The translations under genes and the position numbers were made by a program. 64,000 nt of DNA from Hydrangea macrophylla (taxonomy: Eukaryota; Streptophyta; Magnoliopsida; Cornales; Hydrangeaceae): positions 38,914,218 through 38,978,217 of the forward strand of contig CM066982.1 of NCBI GenBank assembly GCA_033977485.1, given 5' to 3'. Positions 1 to 11,859 of the stretch are shown here, one piece after another. The notes beneath the pieces were generated by a model, which was not told the DNA's origin, ran no database searches, and saw only the letters and a list, made by a program, of their open reading frames with translations. The stretch's first letter is position 1. Each line of letters begins with the position of its first letter.

Positions 1-640
1 TCTTTGAGAAGACCACATATCTCTATAATTGGTCGAATAGATCATCTATTTGAGGAAGTGGGTACTTATTCTTTATTGTGACCTTGTTTAATTCTATATA
101 ATCGATACAAAGTTGAAAAGTCCCATCCTTATTCTTCACGAACAACAGTGGTGCTCCCTAAGGTGACGTGCTTGGTCGAACGAAACCTAAATCTTCCGGC
201 TCTTGCACTTTCTTCTTTAATTCCAACATCTCAGTTGGTGCCATCCTATACGGGGTCCTAGAAATTGGTACCGTCCCAGTCACCAATTCTATGTAGAAGT
301 ATACCTCTCTCTTTGGTGGCAATTTGGATATGTTATGAAATGTATCCTCAAAATCTTACACGGTAAGAATATAAGCAACGGTGATCTCTAAACTGGTGCT
401 TCCAATCACAGCTAGCCAACTAGTGAGAAATGCATTGCTTGAAGGATTATACTGGAAAAGAAAATCGATCTACTAACACAATGTGCCATGCTGTGTAAGT
501 AATCAAATCCTAGAATCACATCAAATTCAAATATCGACAAAGCTATTAGATCTGCTGAAAGGTTCCTACCTTCCAGGGTCAGGGGACAATCTTTGCACAC
601 CTTTTCTAACTTAATGGTTTCTCCTAAAGGTGACAAAACA
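1..640 (-). pseudogene. Ty3/Gypsy chromovirus-like protease-RT remnant
   Basis: Read on the minus strand, about 412-636 resembles the C-terminal half of a retropepsin: a hydrophobic stretch ending in DVILGFDYL, where the family normally has ILGMDWL. Downstream, about 1-300 gives the reverse transcriptase N-terminus, with [28 protein letters not shown] and [12 protein letters not shown] in family order. This spacing and the [10 protein letters not shown] motif are typical of plant chromoviruses (Tekay/CRM type). An in-frame stop replaces the Trp that normally precedes GAPLLF, and another follows the DDLFDQL motif. The window edge cuts the frame before the catalytic YVDD, so the rest of pol lies outside. 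It is non-functional. Gypsy identity is firm; the lineage is an inference from motifs. Confidence 0.8.
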
Positions 641-659
641 TTAAGTGTTGTCTCAATGG

Positions 660-1330
660 CTTGGTAGGTGATCGAAGTTTGCCCTTTGTATGAAGGGTAG
701 AGAGTAAAATTCAGGCAAATGAGGTAGATAGCTGAAGTTTGCCCTTAGTGTGGAGGAAGGTGATTTCTGGGTCATGGTAAGGACCGCGACTTTATTCTCT
801 CAAATGCACATAACTTTTGCCTAGGCACCAGTTAGCTGACCTATCGAGCTTTTTTCTCACTTTTGTTATTTCTCACTCTGGATTTAGCTCTAATTTTTCC
901 CTAGGCATCCTTTCAGATTTTTGACCTAGTGAGCCATCCTTTTTTCTTTTGAAAGTCTACCTACGTACTCCTAAGCAGGGATCCGATCCATTGTAGTTCG
1001 GGCGAATGAAAAGAGGGTTGATTATGATGGTGTCCACCGAACCGATGCAGTTGCCTACGTATCCTCGAGTAGGAAACAGGTCGAGTGTAGTTCAAGACAA
1101 GGCTTTGAATGAAAGGAGGGGTGATTATGATGGTGTCCACCAAATTGATGTGGTTGCCTACGTATCCCCGAGTGGGAAACAGGTCGAGCGCAGTTCAAGA
1201 TAAGGTCTTCAAAAAGAGGGGTTGATTATGATGGTGTCGACCGAACCAATGCCATTGCCTACATATCTCCGAGTGGAAATCTGTCGAGCGTAGTTCAAGA
1301 CTAAGGGCTTTGAAAAGGTCAAGGTATGAG
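660..1330 (-). repeat. Tat-type Gypsy 3' tail with ~102-bp tandem repeat
   Basis: This is the reverse complement of the noncoding tail seen downstream of the Tat integrase at 37660-38290. It holds two TTTGCCC-containing units (660-760), the block ending in GTCGCGGTCC, and at least three copies of a 101-103 bp unit. The units start near 1020, 1123 and 1224, marked by GATTATGATGGTGTC and CCTACGTATCC. Orientation is minus, the same as the adjacent pol remnant. The two come from different lineages, so adjacency does not make them one element. Confidence 0.75.
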
Positions 1331-2685
1331 GGTTTTTCAAACCAATCATCAAATAAGTTCAAACTTTGGTCACTTGGGGTAGCGTTGTATAAGACGGTTC
1401 AGTTTCGATCTTCCCCTTTTTTTTGTCCTTTTTTCTTTTTCTTTTTTTTCTTTTTATTTTGTTTTGAGGATTGATCCTTTTCACTTTCGCCTAGCTAGTC
1501 AATTTTTCTTTCCACATAGTTGATTCATGTGAGATCTTTCGATCGCAATCTCAAAATTTCATAATGTGCATGTCATCTCTCAGAATTTGTTTGTGGCCAT
1601 TCAGAGCTTTTTGAAATATGATCTAGACACATTCTCATGATATACCTTGAAGTGTATAATTCTATGTATCACCAAAATTTTCTTTCTTTCATTTTCTCCA
1701 TCATTTTGACTGGCTAAGGTCAGATCTTTGAAATCAATACCTTTTCAGCTCTAACTTTTGCCTAGGTGCCCATTTAGGTTATCAACCTAGCGAGCTTTTC
1801 TTTTCTTTTCTTTTTTTTTTCTTTCTCTTTTTTTTTTGAAGGGGAGAAGAAACTCACTGAATTGTTTAGCTACCATATAGGACCAAGTCTGCATTGCTTT
1901 CAATTGGACAGATTTGTATTTAGCTCAGGGCTTTGAAATGGTGGAAAAGGGTGTTGGGCAAGCCTTAAGTCAGTTCCAAGTATGTCATTTTGAGATTTGA
2001 GCAAAAGCATCTTTTAAATTCTTAAAGTAATACTATTCAATTCTTGCCTCTTCTTCAGGGTCAGTGCGAAATTAACTTTGACCTTTTTAGGATTCTTCTT
2101 TTTTTTTTTGGTTTGATGCAAATAAATTTTAGTAGAGCAATATCCATGGTAATTTGAAAAGTGACACTTCAGTTTAGTGATTCATGCATTTATGACTAGA
2201 CACATCAGATTATGTACAATGAGATTTCATTCTATTAGCAAAAGAGAGGGATTACATTACTCAACACAGACCCATAACAACTTGATGACTGACGCAATTG
2301 ACAACAAGACTAAACTTAAAATATAGAAAAAGTCGACTTGACTCAACTTGGTCTCAAGTCGAGTGTGACGGTGACTCTCTTTTTTTTTCTTTTTTCGAAA
2401 GAGTATCCTCATTTTTTTGCTAGCAAAAGTCCCAAACACCACCACTTCACTTGAACAGGTTCAACACTCATGGGCCTCAACGAAGGAGCTCATTTGAATG
2501 GATAAACCAGGGGATATAGGCTCGATGAAGCTGACATTTTGATTGACATAGGGTTGGATGGGCGATGGCTCGATGATTTTCTGATCGATGAGGTCTTATT
2601 TATTATGACGAAGGCGTATGCAGCTGTTAGTGTCATGGCCTGGGCCTTTGTGATAGGCACAACAATTAGACAAGTCACAGTAAGG
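1331..2685. other. No gene seen; degenerate repeat DNA
   Basis: Long T-rich runs lie at 1410-1460 and 1800-1840. A second copy of the Tat-tail block GCCTAGGTGCCCATTTAGG (about 1755) shows that the first part still derives from a minus-strand Tat tail. From about 2250 to 2685 I recognise nothing; short frames on both strands lack any motif. Confidence 0.5.
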
Positions 2686-3620
2686 CGGAGGTGGCTCCCG
2701 TATCTACACACCAGGTACCGGTAGATCGGACCGCTAAACACGATTCAATAGCTAGTAAATGAGATTTACCTTGATTTTTTTGTCTAGCGAGATAAACCGA
2801 AGATTACTTCTACCAGTGTTCTGGCTGCTTGCAAACAAAACATTTGCCTTTAGGCTTTCCCGGTTGTCCTCTTGGCCTTTGGATTGGCAGAGGACCCACG
2901 GCCTTCTTTTGAGCCTTTTTCATTTTCTTCTTGTCTTTCAGCTTTGAAGCAGAACCTTTCTCAAACACAAGAGCACTCCCTGATTTTTTGTTGAGACCCT
3001 CAGCTGCCTGGAGTTCTTTAAGCAGCCCCGCCCAAGGTATATTTAAATTTATTCATGTTGTAATTGATGCGGAATTGCTTAAAAGACTCTGGCAGTGACT
3101 GGAGTACGATATCGACCTGGGTTTTCCCATCGATTTCAGCTCCAAGGATCTCTAGTTCATTAAGAAGAGATATCATCTTAAGAACATGATCCCTTACCGA
3201 CGTCCCCTTAGCCATGGTTGTGTTCATCAAGTCTTTCATGGCAACCTGCCTAGCAGCACAACTTTGATCCCCGAACATCTCTCGGAGGCTCTCCATCATG
3301 TCATAGGCACTGGCCATTGATTGATGCTGATGTTGCAGTACATTTAACATGGATGCCAAAATGTAACACCGCGCCATCTCATCAGCCTTGACCCATTTCT
3401 TGTGAGCCTGGGTTTCCTCAGCGGTTTCCCCCTCACCAGGTTGCTCAAGACATTCTTGAGCAAGCACAAACTTGTACTCTTCAGCAGTTCACACAATATC
3501 CAAATTCCTTTTCCAGTCTATATAGTTTGGTCCAGTAAGTTTGTTTTCTTTAAGTATAACAGCGAGTGGATTGAAAGAACTCATTTAAAAGCCTGCAAAT
3601 CACATAATATAAATAATTAT
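2686..3620 (-). pseudogene. gag: Copia-1 gag and N-terminal protease
   Basis: The minus frame shows the UBN2/Copia-type Gag: TYWTKLYRLEKEFGY near 3530, an open 149-codon stretch (3018-3467) containing DEMARCYILASM, LREMFGDQ and KGTSVRDHVLKMISLLNELE, and a single zinc knuckle (KCFVCKQPEHW, about 2810). Gag packages element RNA into cytoplasmic particles. After the knuckle comes TGTWCVDTGAT, the retropepsin active site of Copia polyproteins, and then recognisable coding stops near 2686. Stops interrupt the start region (near 3500-3560) and the stretch just after the knuckle. Family identity is clear; the copy is dead. Confidence 0.88.
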
Positions 3621-5048
3621 ATTTGGGCAAAAAATTACTATGGATTCGAGTTGAAAATATTGGTTCCTTCTACCATATTTGAAAAGAATCCGCCAGCAAC
3701 CTAATACACCGTGATAGTATGACTCGATGGAAAGCCATATACTATCCATCATTTGTTCAGATAGGCAATTGCCTTTTAATTTTATATCCAGGCAATGTAC
3801 ATTGCCTAGAAAAATTAAACTGCTGACTTGCTTTGATCCTATAAATAACAATAGTGACTCAGATGGAGAGGATATTATTATTTATAGCGAAGTGTATACC
3901 ATAACTTAATTCTAGGTCAAGAGTTCCATGAGGAACACCTCTGATGGAGAGGTGGCCCACACCAACAATCACCCAAAATATTCTTTTAAAGAAGTTTGTA
4001 CTGATTATTCCATGATCAACTACATTCGATGAAGAGGATGACACTAGAGCCATCACACAAAATTAATCATATCATCTACAAGCCAGTGATGGAGACCATG
4101 GGATTTATACTAGATAAATTCTCTCTCCCACTTAAAATTTTAAAAAAAAAATTTGAGGGTTATAATTTCTAGAAAAAACTTGTAATTTAATTAATATAAA
4201 ATAATAGAATACTTGACAAGGACTAATTCATCCTTACTTGTCAAACCCACATTTGTAGATAATAAAATTATTCTATTCTCATGATTTTAGAAAATAAGTA
4301 CTTATGTTTTCAAATTATGGAATTAGTTTTATTTCTAAATAAACATGTAGTTGTCCATCATTTTAAATTAATATAAATTAAACATGCAGCTAGACATCTG
4401 AAATAGGTCTAGGAACAATTATCCATGTTATCATATTCATTAAACATGAAACAATAATACTCATTCAATCACACATAAATAAGGAAACCACAATAAAATA
4501 GGAATCTCACTATTATGGTCAAGCTACAACTCTTGTGAAAAATCTTCATTGAACCCGATTAGCTCTATGTCGCCACTATGCATGGGGGTCGAGCTGCCCG
4601 GTCAGCTCACGGGGATCACGGATTCCAGAACTATTTTCTGAAAGTCTTCAGAAACTGCTTCTAGATTGCTTTCTGAAACTGCTTGTAAACTGTCTTCACG
4701 GATTTACTTAAGATATATTACATAAACCCTATGCCTCCATGAAGGAGTTCACATGCTATTTCTTTGCGGTAAATTAACCACACATCAATCAAGCGTGGGA
4801 TCCAATATACACAAATCCTACGCCTCCATAAAGGAGTTCACATGCTATATTAAAACAGAAAGATTAACCACGGATAAAACCATTATGGGATCGAATCACA
4901 CAAAATCAGTGACCATAATAATGGAATAAGAACGCTGCAAAACAAGGGTTAGCACAGTTCTACGTTCTATCCATCCATCAAAACACGCATTAAATATGTT
5001 TTTATTGGACAACATGGTTGCGTCCAACCTATACGCAGAATCAACGTT
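3621..5048 (-). other. Copia-1 5' leader, noncoding
   Basis: AT-rich DNA lies between the primer site and gag. Short frames (for example 3859-4056 and 3727-3909) have no motif and conflict on the two strands. A short direct repeat occurs at about 4740 and 4810 (CCTCCATGAAGGAGTTCACA and a near copy). The leader is long for a Copia element, as in Copia-2 and Copia-3, but I cannot align it with theirs by eye. Confidence 0.5.
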
Positions 5049-5061
5049 GCTCTGATACCAT
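5049..5061 (-). promoter_or_regulatory. Primer-binding site, initiator Met tRNA type
   Basis: The minus strand reads TGGTATCAGAGC directly after the LTR end TTTCTAACA. This matches the 3' end of plant initiator methionine tRNA, the usual primer of Copia minus-strand DNA synthesis. Its position on the left side of the LTR shows that this LTR acts as a 5' LTR for the gag segment to its left. Confidence 0.9.
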
Positions 5062-6348
5062 TGTTAGAAAACTGCGCTCCCAGAACCTGTTGACAGGGCA
5101 TATAAGTTGGTACTGCAAAAATTACGTGAAAACTACAATAACTCTATAAGGGAAAACTAGGGTTGCCTTAAACTGCTAAAACGGATTGCTGTAGTAGATG
5201 AATCGAGAACACGGGATTGATAACAGCTCACGATCTTCTACCGTATTCCTTTGCTGCCAGAATATCGAACTGAGTGTGGGCTCCTTCGAAATCCTTTATG
5301 TTTCTGCTTTCTCTTTTTATTCTCTCTTTTCTATTTCGAGTTATAATGCTCTTGATAAAAAATCGCAAACTGAGGAGAGAGCCAAAGCGGCATATATATA
5401 GGCTACGATAGGGACCATAAGAAGTCAATAAGGAATAGGCTTCCTTATGGAATTAGGAAACCCTAATTCGAACTGAATCATATTCCTATTTCCATAAATT
5501 ATAATTCATACCACTAAAGAATTATAATTGCACTCTTACCCTTATCTCAAAAATAAATTTTGAGCTCCATGTTAAGATTACAAATATCCATTAATTAAAT
5601 ATAATTATTGACAATCATATTTAGTTAATCTCTTAAAATTCCTTGAGATCCTCTACTTAACTTATCTGATATGTCGGATACAAAATCCACCTGCAGGGTT
5701 TGACATAATCAAAACTTATAAGCTTTCTCAAGGGGAGATCATCAATCCCAAAATTGAGACATGAATTCCATCATTAATTAATATCCACCACACAATTAAT
5801 ATTGTCACCCAATCCATTGAGATATTGACCCATTTAAGGATCTCACCCATGTAAGGATCAAAGTGTAAATATCAAATGTACGTGTCTATAAATTAATTTA
5901 GGATTTAGAGCATAAGCACTCATAATAGTCATGAGGTTTTAAATATCTTATAAGTTAGTATAAAGATAATTACCCCAAGTCGGTCCCGTTTAATACACAA
6001 AGTGTAGCAGCATGGTGAGTTGAAATTATACCATTTCCCGTAGTCAAGACAAACCTACTACAACTCCACGCTGCAGTCCTACCAATGGTGTGTCCAATCC
6101 ATCTAAGATTGCAAACCAAAATCTTACATTCTACAAGATTTGATGGTCTGATCTTCTATGTGTAAGCCGAACTCTACACACCAAACCACTTACTATGTAG
6201 AATGAAAGACACACATGCATAATATTAAATAAACAATATAATACAAATATTACCCACACAGATTCTCATAAAAATGGATTAACTGATTTTATTAAATGAA
6301 TAATAAATCAACTACATAAAGCATGGCTTTTAGTATATATCCCTAATA
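5062..6348 (-). mobile_element. Copia-1 LTR (complete, ~1287 bp)
   Basis: The right end is TATTAGGGATATATACTAAA on the minus strand (canonical TG changed to TA). The left end is TTTCTAACA, next to the primer site. A purine tract (AAGTGGGAGATT, 6349-6360) abuts the right end, as expected for the PPT of the RT-RNase H segment on the right. The LTR therefore serves both neighbours: 3' LTR of the pol half and 5' LTR of the gag half. Its first about 320 bp are repeated at 9551-9869. Confidence 0.85.
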
Positions 6349-6363
6349 ATCTCCCACTTATAC

Positions 6364-8100
6364 TCAAAGCCATGATACGACACACCTTACTCCTATCCCT
6401 TCTATATGACTACCAAAAGTCTTGGCCAGTAAACTCTTGGTGAAAGGATCTGCCAGGTTATTTGTTGATGCTATCTTGGTCACTTCAACATCACCTCTTT
6501 GCACGATCATTTGTATCAGGTGATACTTAGGCTCAATGTGTTTTCCCTTCTTATGTGTCCTAGGTTCTTTTGAGTTTGCAACCGCTCTACTATTATTGTA
6601 ATAAAGTGCAATAGCCAATTGTACCACAGGTACTACTCTTAGATCCATAAGGAAGTCTCTGAGCCAAATTGCCTCCTTAGTGACTTCCGAAGCAGCCACA
6701 TACTCAGCTTCCATAGTTGAATCAGCAATACACGACTGCTTGATAGTCCTCCAACTAATGGCTCCACCTCCTAGGGTAAACACATAACCTAAGGTAGACT
6801 TTTTGGAATCCCTATCTGACATAAAATCAAAATCTGTGTACCCAATGGGTACAAGACTGTCTGCTTGGTAAACTGACATATAGTCTCGAGTCATTTTCAG
6901 GTACTTGAGAATATTTTTCACTGCAGTCCAATGTTCTTGCCCTGGATTAGACTGATATTTACTAACTATGACTACAGCAAAGCAGATGTCATGTCTAGTA
7001 TATAGCATAGCATACATTAGGCTTCCTACTGCCGAGGCATAAGGAACTGCCTTCATCTTCTCTATCTCATCAAGTGTCTTAGGACACTGATCCTTAGATA
7101 GAGTAATTCTATCTCTGAAGGGAAGGAATCCCTTCTTGGAATCTTGCATACTAAACCTTGCAAGGATATTGTCAATATAAATGCCTTGTGACAAGCCCAA
7201 CATCCTATTCTTGCGATCTCGCATAAGCTTGATCCCTAGGATGTGACCGACTTCTCCTAAGTCCTTCTTATCGAATTGATTGGACAACCATACCCTTACA
7301 GAAGATAATACCCCCACATTATTTCCGATTGGCAAGCTATCATTGAAATATATTACTAAGAACACCACCACGCTTCCATCATGTTTCTTGTACACACAAG
7401 ATTCACCTCACATTGATCAAAACCAAAAAACTTGATTGCTTGATCAAAGCGGATATTCCAAGACCTAGATGACTGCTTAAGTCTTCTTAAGTTTGCACAA
7501 CATATGTTCTTGGCCCTTCGAAATGAACCCATCTAGTAGCATCATATAGATGCACTCATCAAGATTCCCATTAAGAAATGTTGTCTTGACATCCATTTAC
7601 CAAATTTCATAATTGAAATGTGCAGCAATGGATAAGAGAATCCAAATAGGCTTTAGCATGGGCACCGGCGAAAAGGTTTCCTCATAATTGATTCACTCTT
7701 TTCGAGTGAACCCTTTTGCAACAAGCCTTGCTTTAAAGGCTTTCACCTTACCATCTGCTCATCTCTTCTTCTTATAGATCCACTTACATCCATTGGGTTT
7801 TATTTCATTGGGTGGTTCTACAAGATCCCAGACTTGATTGGAGTACATGGAATCCATTTCAGACTTCATAGCCTTTTTGCCAAAGATCTGCATCTTTATC
7901 TTGGAGTGCTTCATTGTAGCTACAGGGATCGGTACCTTGTTCATCAGGGACTCGGTCATAAGACTCTCCCAAAAACATATACCGGTCAAGTTGAGTAATA
8001 ACCCTCCCATTACGACAAGGTACAACCCATGTTTGTGTATCAATTATATTTTGCTGTGAAGATTCTGAACCTAATACACCATTATCTGTACGTTGTACTA
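6364..8100 (-). pseudogene. Copia-1 reverse transcriptase and RNase H
   Basis: The minus frame begins near 8040 with NQVWDLVEPP and KPNGCKWIYKKK, the Copia RT start, then reads into a 343-codon open stretch at 6364-7395. There the catalytic Y-x-D-D box reads YFND, so polymerase activity is lost. Connection motifs follow (LGIKLMRDR, YASAVGSLMYAML, GYTDFDF). RNase H is recognisable from STLGYVFTLGGGAISW, DSTMEAEYVAASE and IASTNNLADPFTK. The frame is broken several times between 7395 and 7760. It would have copied element RNA into DNA and degraded the template. Confidence in family is high; the copy is inactive. Confidence 0.93.
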
Positions 8101-9121
8101 GTTCAGGAACTTACGTGTTAATGGTTGGTTCCGGATCTACACGAGTTTCGATAATCCTCCCACTACGACGCGGTAATGGATTATCGATAACTCTGTCTTG
8201 TGATGTTTCTTCTCATACTGATGGTATCAAAGAAGTATGTGTCAGTGTCTCTCCTCTCATTTCCTCTAGAATAATACGGCTTCTGGGCTTGTGGTCCATA
8301 ATATAGTCCTCTTCTAAGAATGTGGCATTGGTGCTAACAATAACCTTCTGATCCTTAGGACTATAAAACAGACCACCTTTAGTTCTTCTTTGATACCCAA
8401 TAAAGAAACATACTTCTGTTCTTGATTCCAACTTTTCTACGTTCCCTTTCAGCACATGTGCTGGACTACCCCAGATCCGAACATGCTGCAGACTAGGCTT
8501 TCGCCCAGTCCACAATTCCGTGGAAGTAATAGGTACTGACTTAGATGGTACCAAGTTTAGAATGTATGAAGCTGTCTCTAATGCGTGTCCCCAAAAGGAA
8601 ATTGGTAAATCCGAATAACTCATCATAGATCTTACCATGTCCATGAGAGTCCTATTCTTTCTTTCTGCTACACCGTTTTGCTAAGGCATACGAGGTGCAG
8701 ACAACTGGGATGTAATCCCTTGCTCCAATAAGTATTCCCTAAACTCTCCCAAGAGGTAGTCTCCACCACGATCATATCATTGTGTCTTGATATATTTACC
8801 CAGACACTTCTCCGTTTCATCCATGAAGTCTTTGAATTTTTCAAAGCATTAAGACTTACGCCGCATCAAATAAATGTACCCATACCTTGAGTAATCATCG
8901 ATGAAAGTAACAAAGTACTCACATCCCCCTCTTGCTTGGACAGTCATAGGACCACACAAATCAGAGTGAACCAGTTCCAACGGCTTTTTTGCTCTATAGC
9001 CCTTAGCCGAGAACGGCCTCTTGGTCATTTTACCTTCCAAGCAGGATTCACAAACTGGAAGTGCCTTCAATTCCAATGAGCATAATGGCCCATTTTGAAC
9101 CAGTCTTTGAATCCTTTTCAA
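8101..9121 (-). pseudogene. Copia-1 integrase
   Basis: Two open stretches (8849-9121 and 8213-8644), joined by a frame with stops, give the integrase zinc-finger Cys pair (CESCLEGKMTKRPF), the catalytic-core motifs HSDLCGPM and FIDDYSRYGY, and, past a stop-containing segment, LMDMVRSMMSYSDLPISFWG. The Copia C-terminal module follows with ELWTGRKPSLQHVRIWGSPAH and GYQRRTKGGLFYSPKD. The DDE second Asp region reads YDRGGDY. The enzyme normally joins element cDNA to chromosomal DNA in the nucleus. Several in-frame stops make this copy non-functional. Confidence 0.92.
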
Positions 9122-9550
9122 ATTAATATGGCCAAGGCATAAGTGCCAAAGATGCGTTTAGCTCATCCTTGAAGGTTCTTTTCTCTTAAATGGCAAACTA
9201 TTTGTGTTATTCAATTCATTAAAATAAATAGACCAGAACAAATAAAAAGGAGAGACAGGATTTATAATATATAGATCATCCACTAATTGACCAAAACAAA
9301 TAAAAACTTTCTTTTCTTTAATAACTACTACTTTATTAAAATGAATTGAATATCCATTCTTTACTAAAATAGAAACTGAAACGAAATTCCTTCTAATAGA
9401 AGGTACATAAAGGCAGTTTCTTAATATTAAAATCATATCTCTACCAAAACTAAGACGTAGATCTCCTACTGCAACTGCTGCTACTCTCGTAGCATTTCCC
9501 ATATATAGATAAACCTCTGCATCACTGAGCTGCCTGGTTCCCTGGTAAAC
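9122..9550 (-). pseudogene. Copia-1 C-terminal protease and GAG-pre-integrase
   Basis: The minus frame within 9158-9643 reads RQLSDAEVYLYMGNATR, AAVAVGDLRLSF and LRNCLYVPSIRRNFVSVS, the standard C-terminal half of Copia retropepsin. Next come the ligand-like stretch and VDDLYIINPVSP, and remnants of the pre-integrase domain (CHLWHLCLGHI just below 9160, partly broken). The catalytic DTGA half is absent: coding sequence starts abruptly where LTR sequence stops (9550/9551). The first residues of the 161-codon open frame (about 9551-9643) are therefore LTR, not protein. Confidence 0.85.
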
Positions 9551-9869
9551 TATACCATTTCCCATAGTCAAGACAAACCTACTACAACTCCACGCTGCAG
9601 TCCTATCGATGGTTTGTCCAATCCATGTAAGACTGTAAACCAAAATCTTACGTTCTACAAGATCCGATGGTCTGATCTTTCATGTATAAGCCAAACTCTA
9701 CACACCAAACCACCTACTATGTAGAATGAAAGACATACACGCATAATATTAAATGAACAATATAACACAAATATTGCCCACACAGATTCTCATAAAAATG
9801 GATTAACTGATTTTATTAAATGAATAATAAATCAACTACATAAATGGCTTTTAGTATAAATCCCTAATA
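9551..9869 (-). mobile_element. Copia-1 LTR 5' fragment (319 bp)
   Basis: Nearly the same as 6028-6348, beginning on the minus strand with TATTAGGGATTTATAC at 9869 and ending in ...GGGAAATGGTATA at 9551, where protease sequence starts. The rest of the LTR, the primer site, leader and gag are missing at this join. Confidence 0.9.
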
Positions 9870-10139
9870 GGAGGGATATCATGAGGCTGAAGGAGTTGGA
9901 GGTGCCCCACTTTTATGAGCTTATCAAGGATTATGGACAACGGTATACCCAGGTAGGTGAAGGTTTTTGGGTTGCAAGCTTTGTTAAACTTTGAGTTCAC
10001 GTGGGTCCTCAGAGTGGCTCTTGGGTTTGGATATGGACTAAGATCACCAAGGCTGGGGGTCTGGGCTTGGATACAAGTAGAGATTTGGATGTGGAAACAA
10101 GCTTGGATAGATGTTGTTGGGAAACCCATCCTTCCCTTT
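9870..10139. other. Unassigned 270 bp
   Basis: No motif is recognised. The plus strand opens with codons reading KELEVPHFYELIKDYGQRYTQ-like residues followed at once by a GT splice-donor-like GTAGGTG. This could be the edge of a captured exon, but nothing further supports a gene. Confidence 0.3.
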
Positions 10140-10480
10140 ATCAATGCTCGCTAGGTCACCTAACTAGTGCCTAGGCAAAACTTATGAGCATTTGAGAGAA
10201 TAAAGTTGCGGTCCTTACCATGACCCAGAAATCACCTTCCACACTAGGGGCAAACGTCGGCTATCCACCTCGTTTGCCTGAATTTTACTATCTACCCTTT
10301 ATACAAAGGGCAAACCTCGGTCACTTACTTGGTTTGCCCAGAATCTCCAATAAACCATCCTCCAAACTAGAGGCAAACATCGGTCGCCTACGAATTCCAC
10401 TTCTTACCCTCAAACTAGGGGCAAACTCCAATTACTCACCTCATTTGCCAATAAGCCTATTCATCACCTCAGGTTTCCTA
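10140..10480 (+). repeat. Tat-type Gypsy 3' tail fragment, plus strand
   Basis: Matches 38041-38290: GCTCGCTAGGTCACCTAA, then GCGGTCCTTACCATGACCC, then four units of the form AGGGGCAAAC..TCGG..TTTGCC at about 10245, 10300, 10370 and 10415. Same orientation as the large Tat element, opposite to the fragment at 660-1330. Confidence 0.75.
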
Positions 10481-11283
10481 ACATTCCTTTAACATCAGGG
10501 ACAGTCCTCAAGTCACCAAGTTTGTTTTGGAAAGAATTGAAATGGAGTATATTTATTCTGAAAACCAGGGCATTAATTCAAAGCACACTTTGGATAAGCA
10601 AATAATTGGCTAGACTTCAGGGATGAATTTTAAAAAAAGCTTAGATTTATCAATAGAGAGCTACCATGAACAGAATAGAAGTGAACATATACGTAAAGCG
10701 GTACATCAATTATGACAAAGGCGCATTGGATTATGGAAATTTGAGAATTTCATGTTCGAGTCAATCCTCCTTTGTTTGAGTCAGTAGTAATCTGATCAAA
10801 AGTATGTCAGAGCTCAAAGCTTCATGCAAACTAACCCATCTTGTATGTTATCTCAATTCATGTCAAGTCCATTCATTCTGATGGTCTCAAATGTATGGAT
10901 TTAAGGTGACTCCCAATTATTAACAAAAAAAACTGTGGATACAAGCAGAAGTTTCAAACACCATTACTGCACTTGTCAAAGCTTCAACATAATAAGTTTC
11001 CCAAGAATCTCAAGCATTAGTGAAAAAATTCATCTGATACAAGTTAGTCCACAAGATCCATTGGCTATAATCCTCTTGTTCCTCAACACCAAATCAAAAT
11101 CATGTCACAAATTTCCTTCCTCCCTAGCAGAATCTCCTCATCCCTAGTAGATTCAATTTATCCCCAGTAGAGTCATCAGATTTTGGACACGCGGCCTCCG
11201 ACCCTCCTTCCGAGGTTTCGGAATTGAATTTCCTTTGAAAATGTTTGAAGAAAAAAGAAGGAAAGAAAGTCTAAAAACATATA
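10481..11283 (-). other. Tat 5' leader remnant, no gene
   Basis: On the minus strand this follows a Tat primer site. The nearest part contains GGCCGCGTGTCCAAA and CTACTGGGGAT, also seen (GCCGCGTGTCCACAG) after the LTR ending at 46633. Beyond about 10900 nothing is recognisable. Frames at 10220-10492 and 10935-11147 are not supported. Confidence 0.45.
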
Positions 11284-11850
11284 CAGAGTCACCACTTGGT
11301 CTTTAGGGAACCAAAAAACCCAATTTGACTCAACCAAATGGATAAAGGGCACCAGCCTTTTATAACCAAAGAACTTGGCTTGGGATTTGGTACAAGAGAG
11401 GAAGGAGCCTTTGTCCCGACTAAAACGCCCTCAACTCACTCTAACTCTCGACGGGCCTTAATTAGCATCCAAATAATCATCTTATACTATTTTTGGTTCA
11501 ATAATTAATACTATGTTAGTATATTACATCACACTAGAATCATAAAATGGAAGATCAAAAGATAAGATATCATTCATAAGACCTAGGCCAAATATCACAC
11601 AATATAAAGTAAAAGATCACACAAACAAACCAGGAAAAACTGTCTAATCACATACCAAGTATTCAAGTTTTCCTAATCTGAAGTGTGACATGGATTTTTT
11701 TTTAAACAAATAAATCAAAGAAAATAAAGATGCTTAGAAAGCTAGTATGTATGCATCTTGATTCTTGAGGAAAGAATATCTCTCAATCGCCGAGATGGAT
11801 GAGAAAGGAAGATTAGATCTTTCAATATGAGATGTTGATAAAGAGATGAC
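11284..11850 (-). mobile_element. Tat LTR 3' end with primer site
   Basis: The minus strand gives an LTR end in GAAC-CTTAAAGACCA form, followed by the primer site TGGTGACTCTG (11294-11284). From 11297 rightward it aligns with the last ~550 bp of the Tat LTR at 46080-46633, including GATGCTAATTAAGGCCCGTC and AACTTGGCT blocks on the minus strand. It stops near 11850, where another LTR begins. Confidence 0.8.
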
Positions 11851-11859
11851 GTGATGCAG

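Larger units (their letters stand above)
2686..9869 (-). mobile_element. Permuted Ty1/Copia element (Copia-1)
   Basis: On the minus strand the order is: a 319-bp LTR fragment (9869-9551), the C-terminal part of protease, integrase, RT and RNase H (about 9550-6364), PPT, a full LTR (6348-5062), primer site (5060-5049), long leader, then gag and the N-terminal part of protease (to 2686). The last residues on the left are around the catalytic DTGA, and the first coding residues on the right begin roughly ten residues later in the same protease. Together the halves make about one element opened inside protease and permuted around a single LTR. Stops and frameshifts are frequent throughout. The arrangement could also come from two relatives recombined through one shared LTR. 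Confidence 0.7.
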
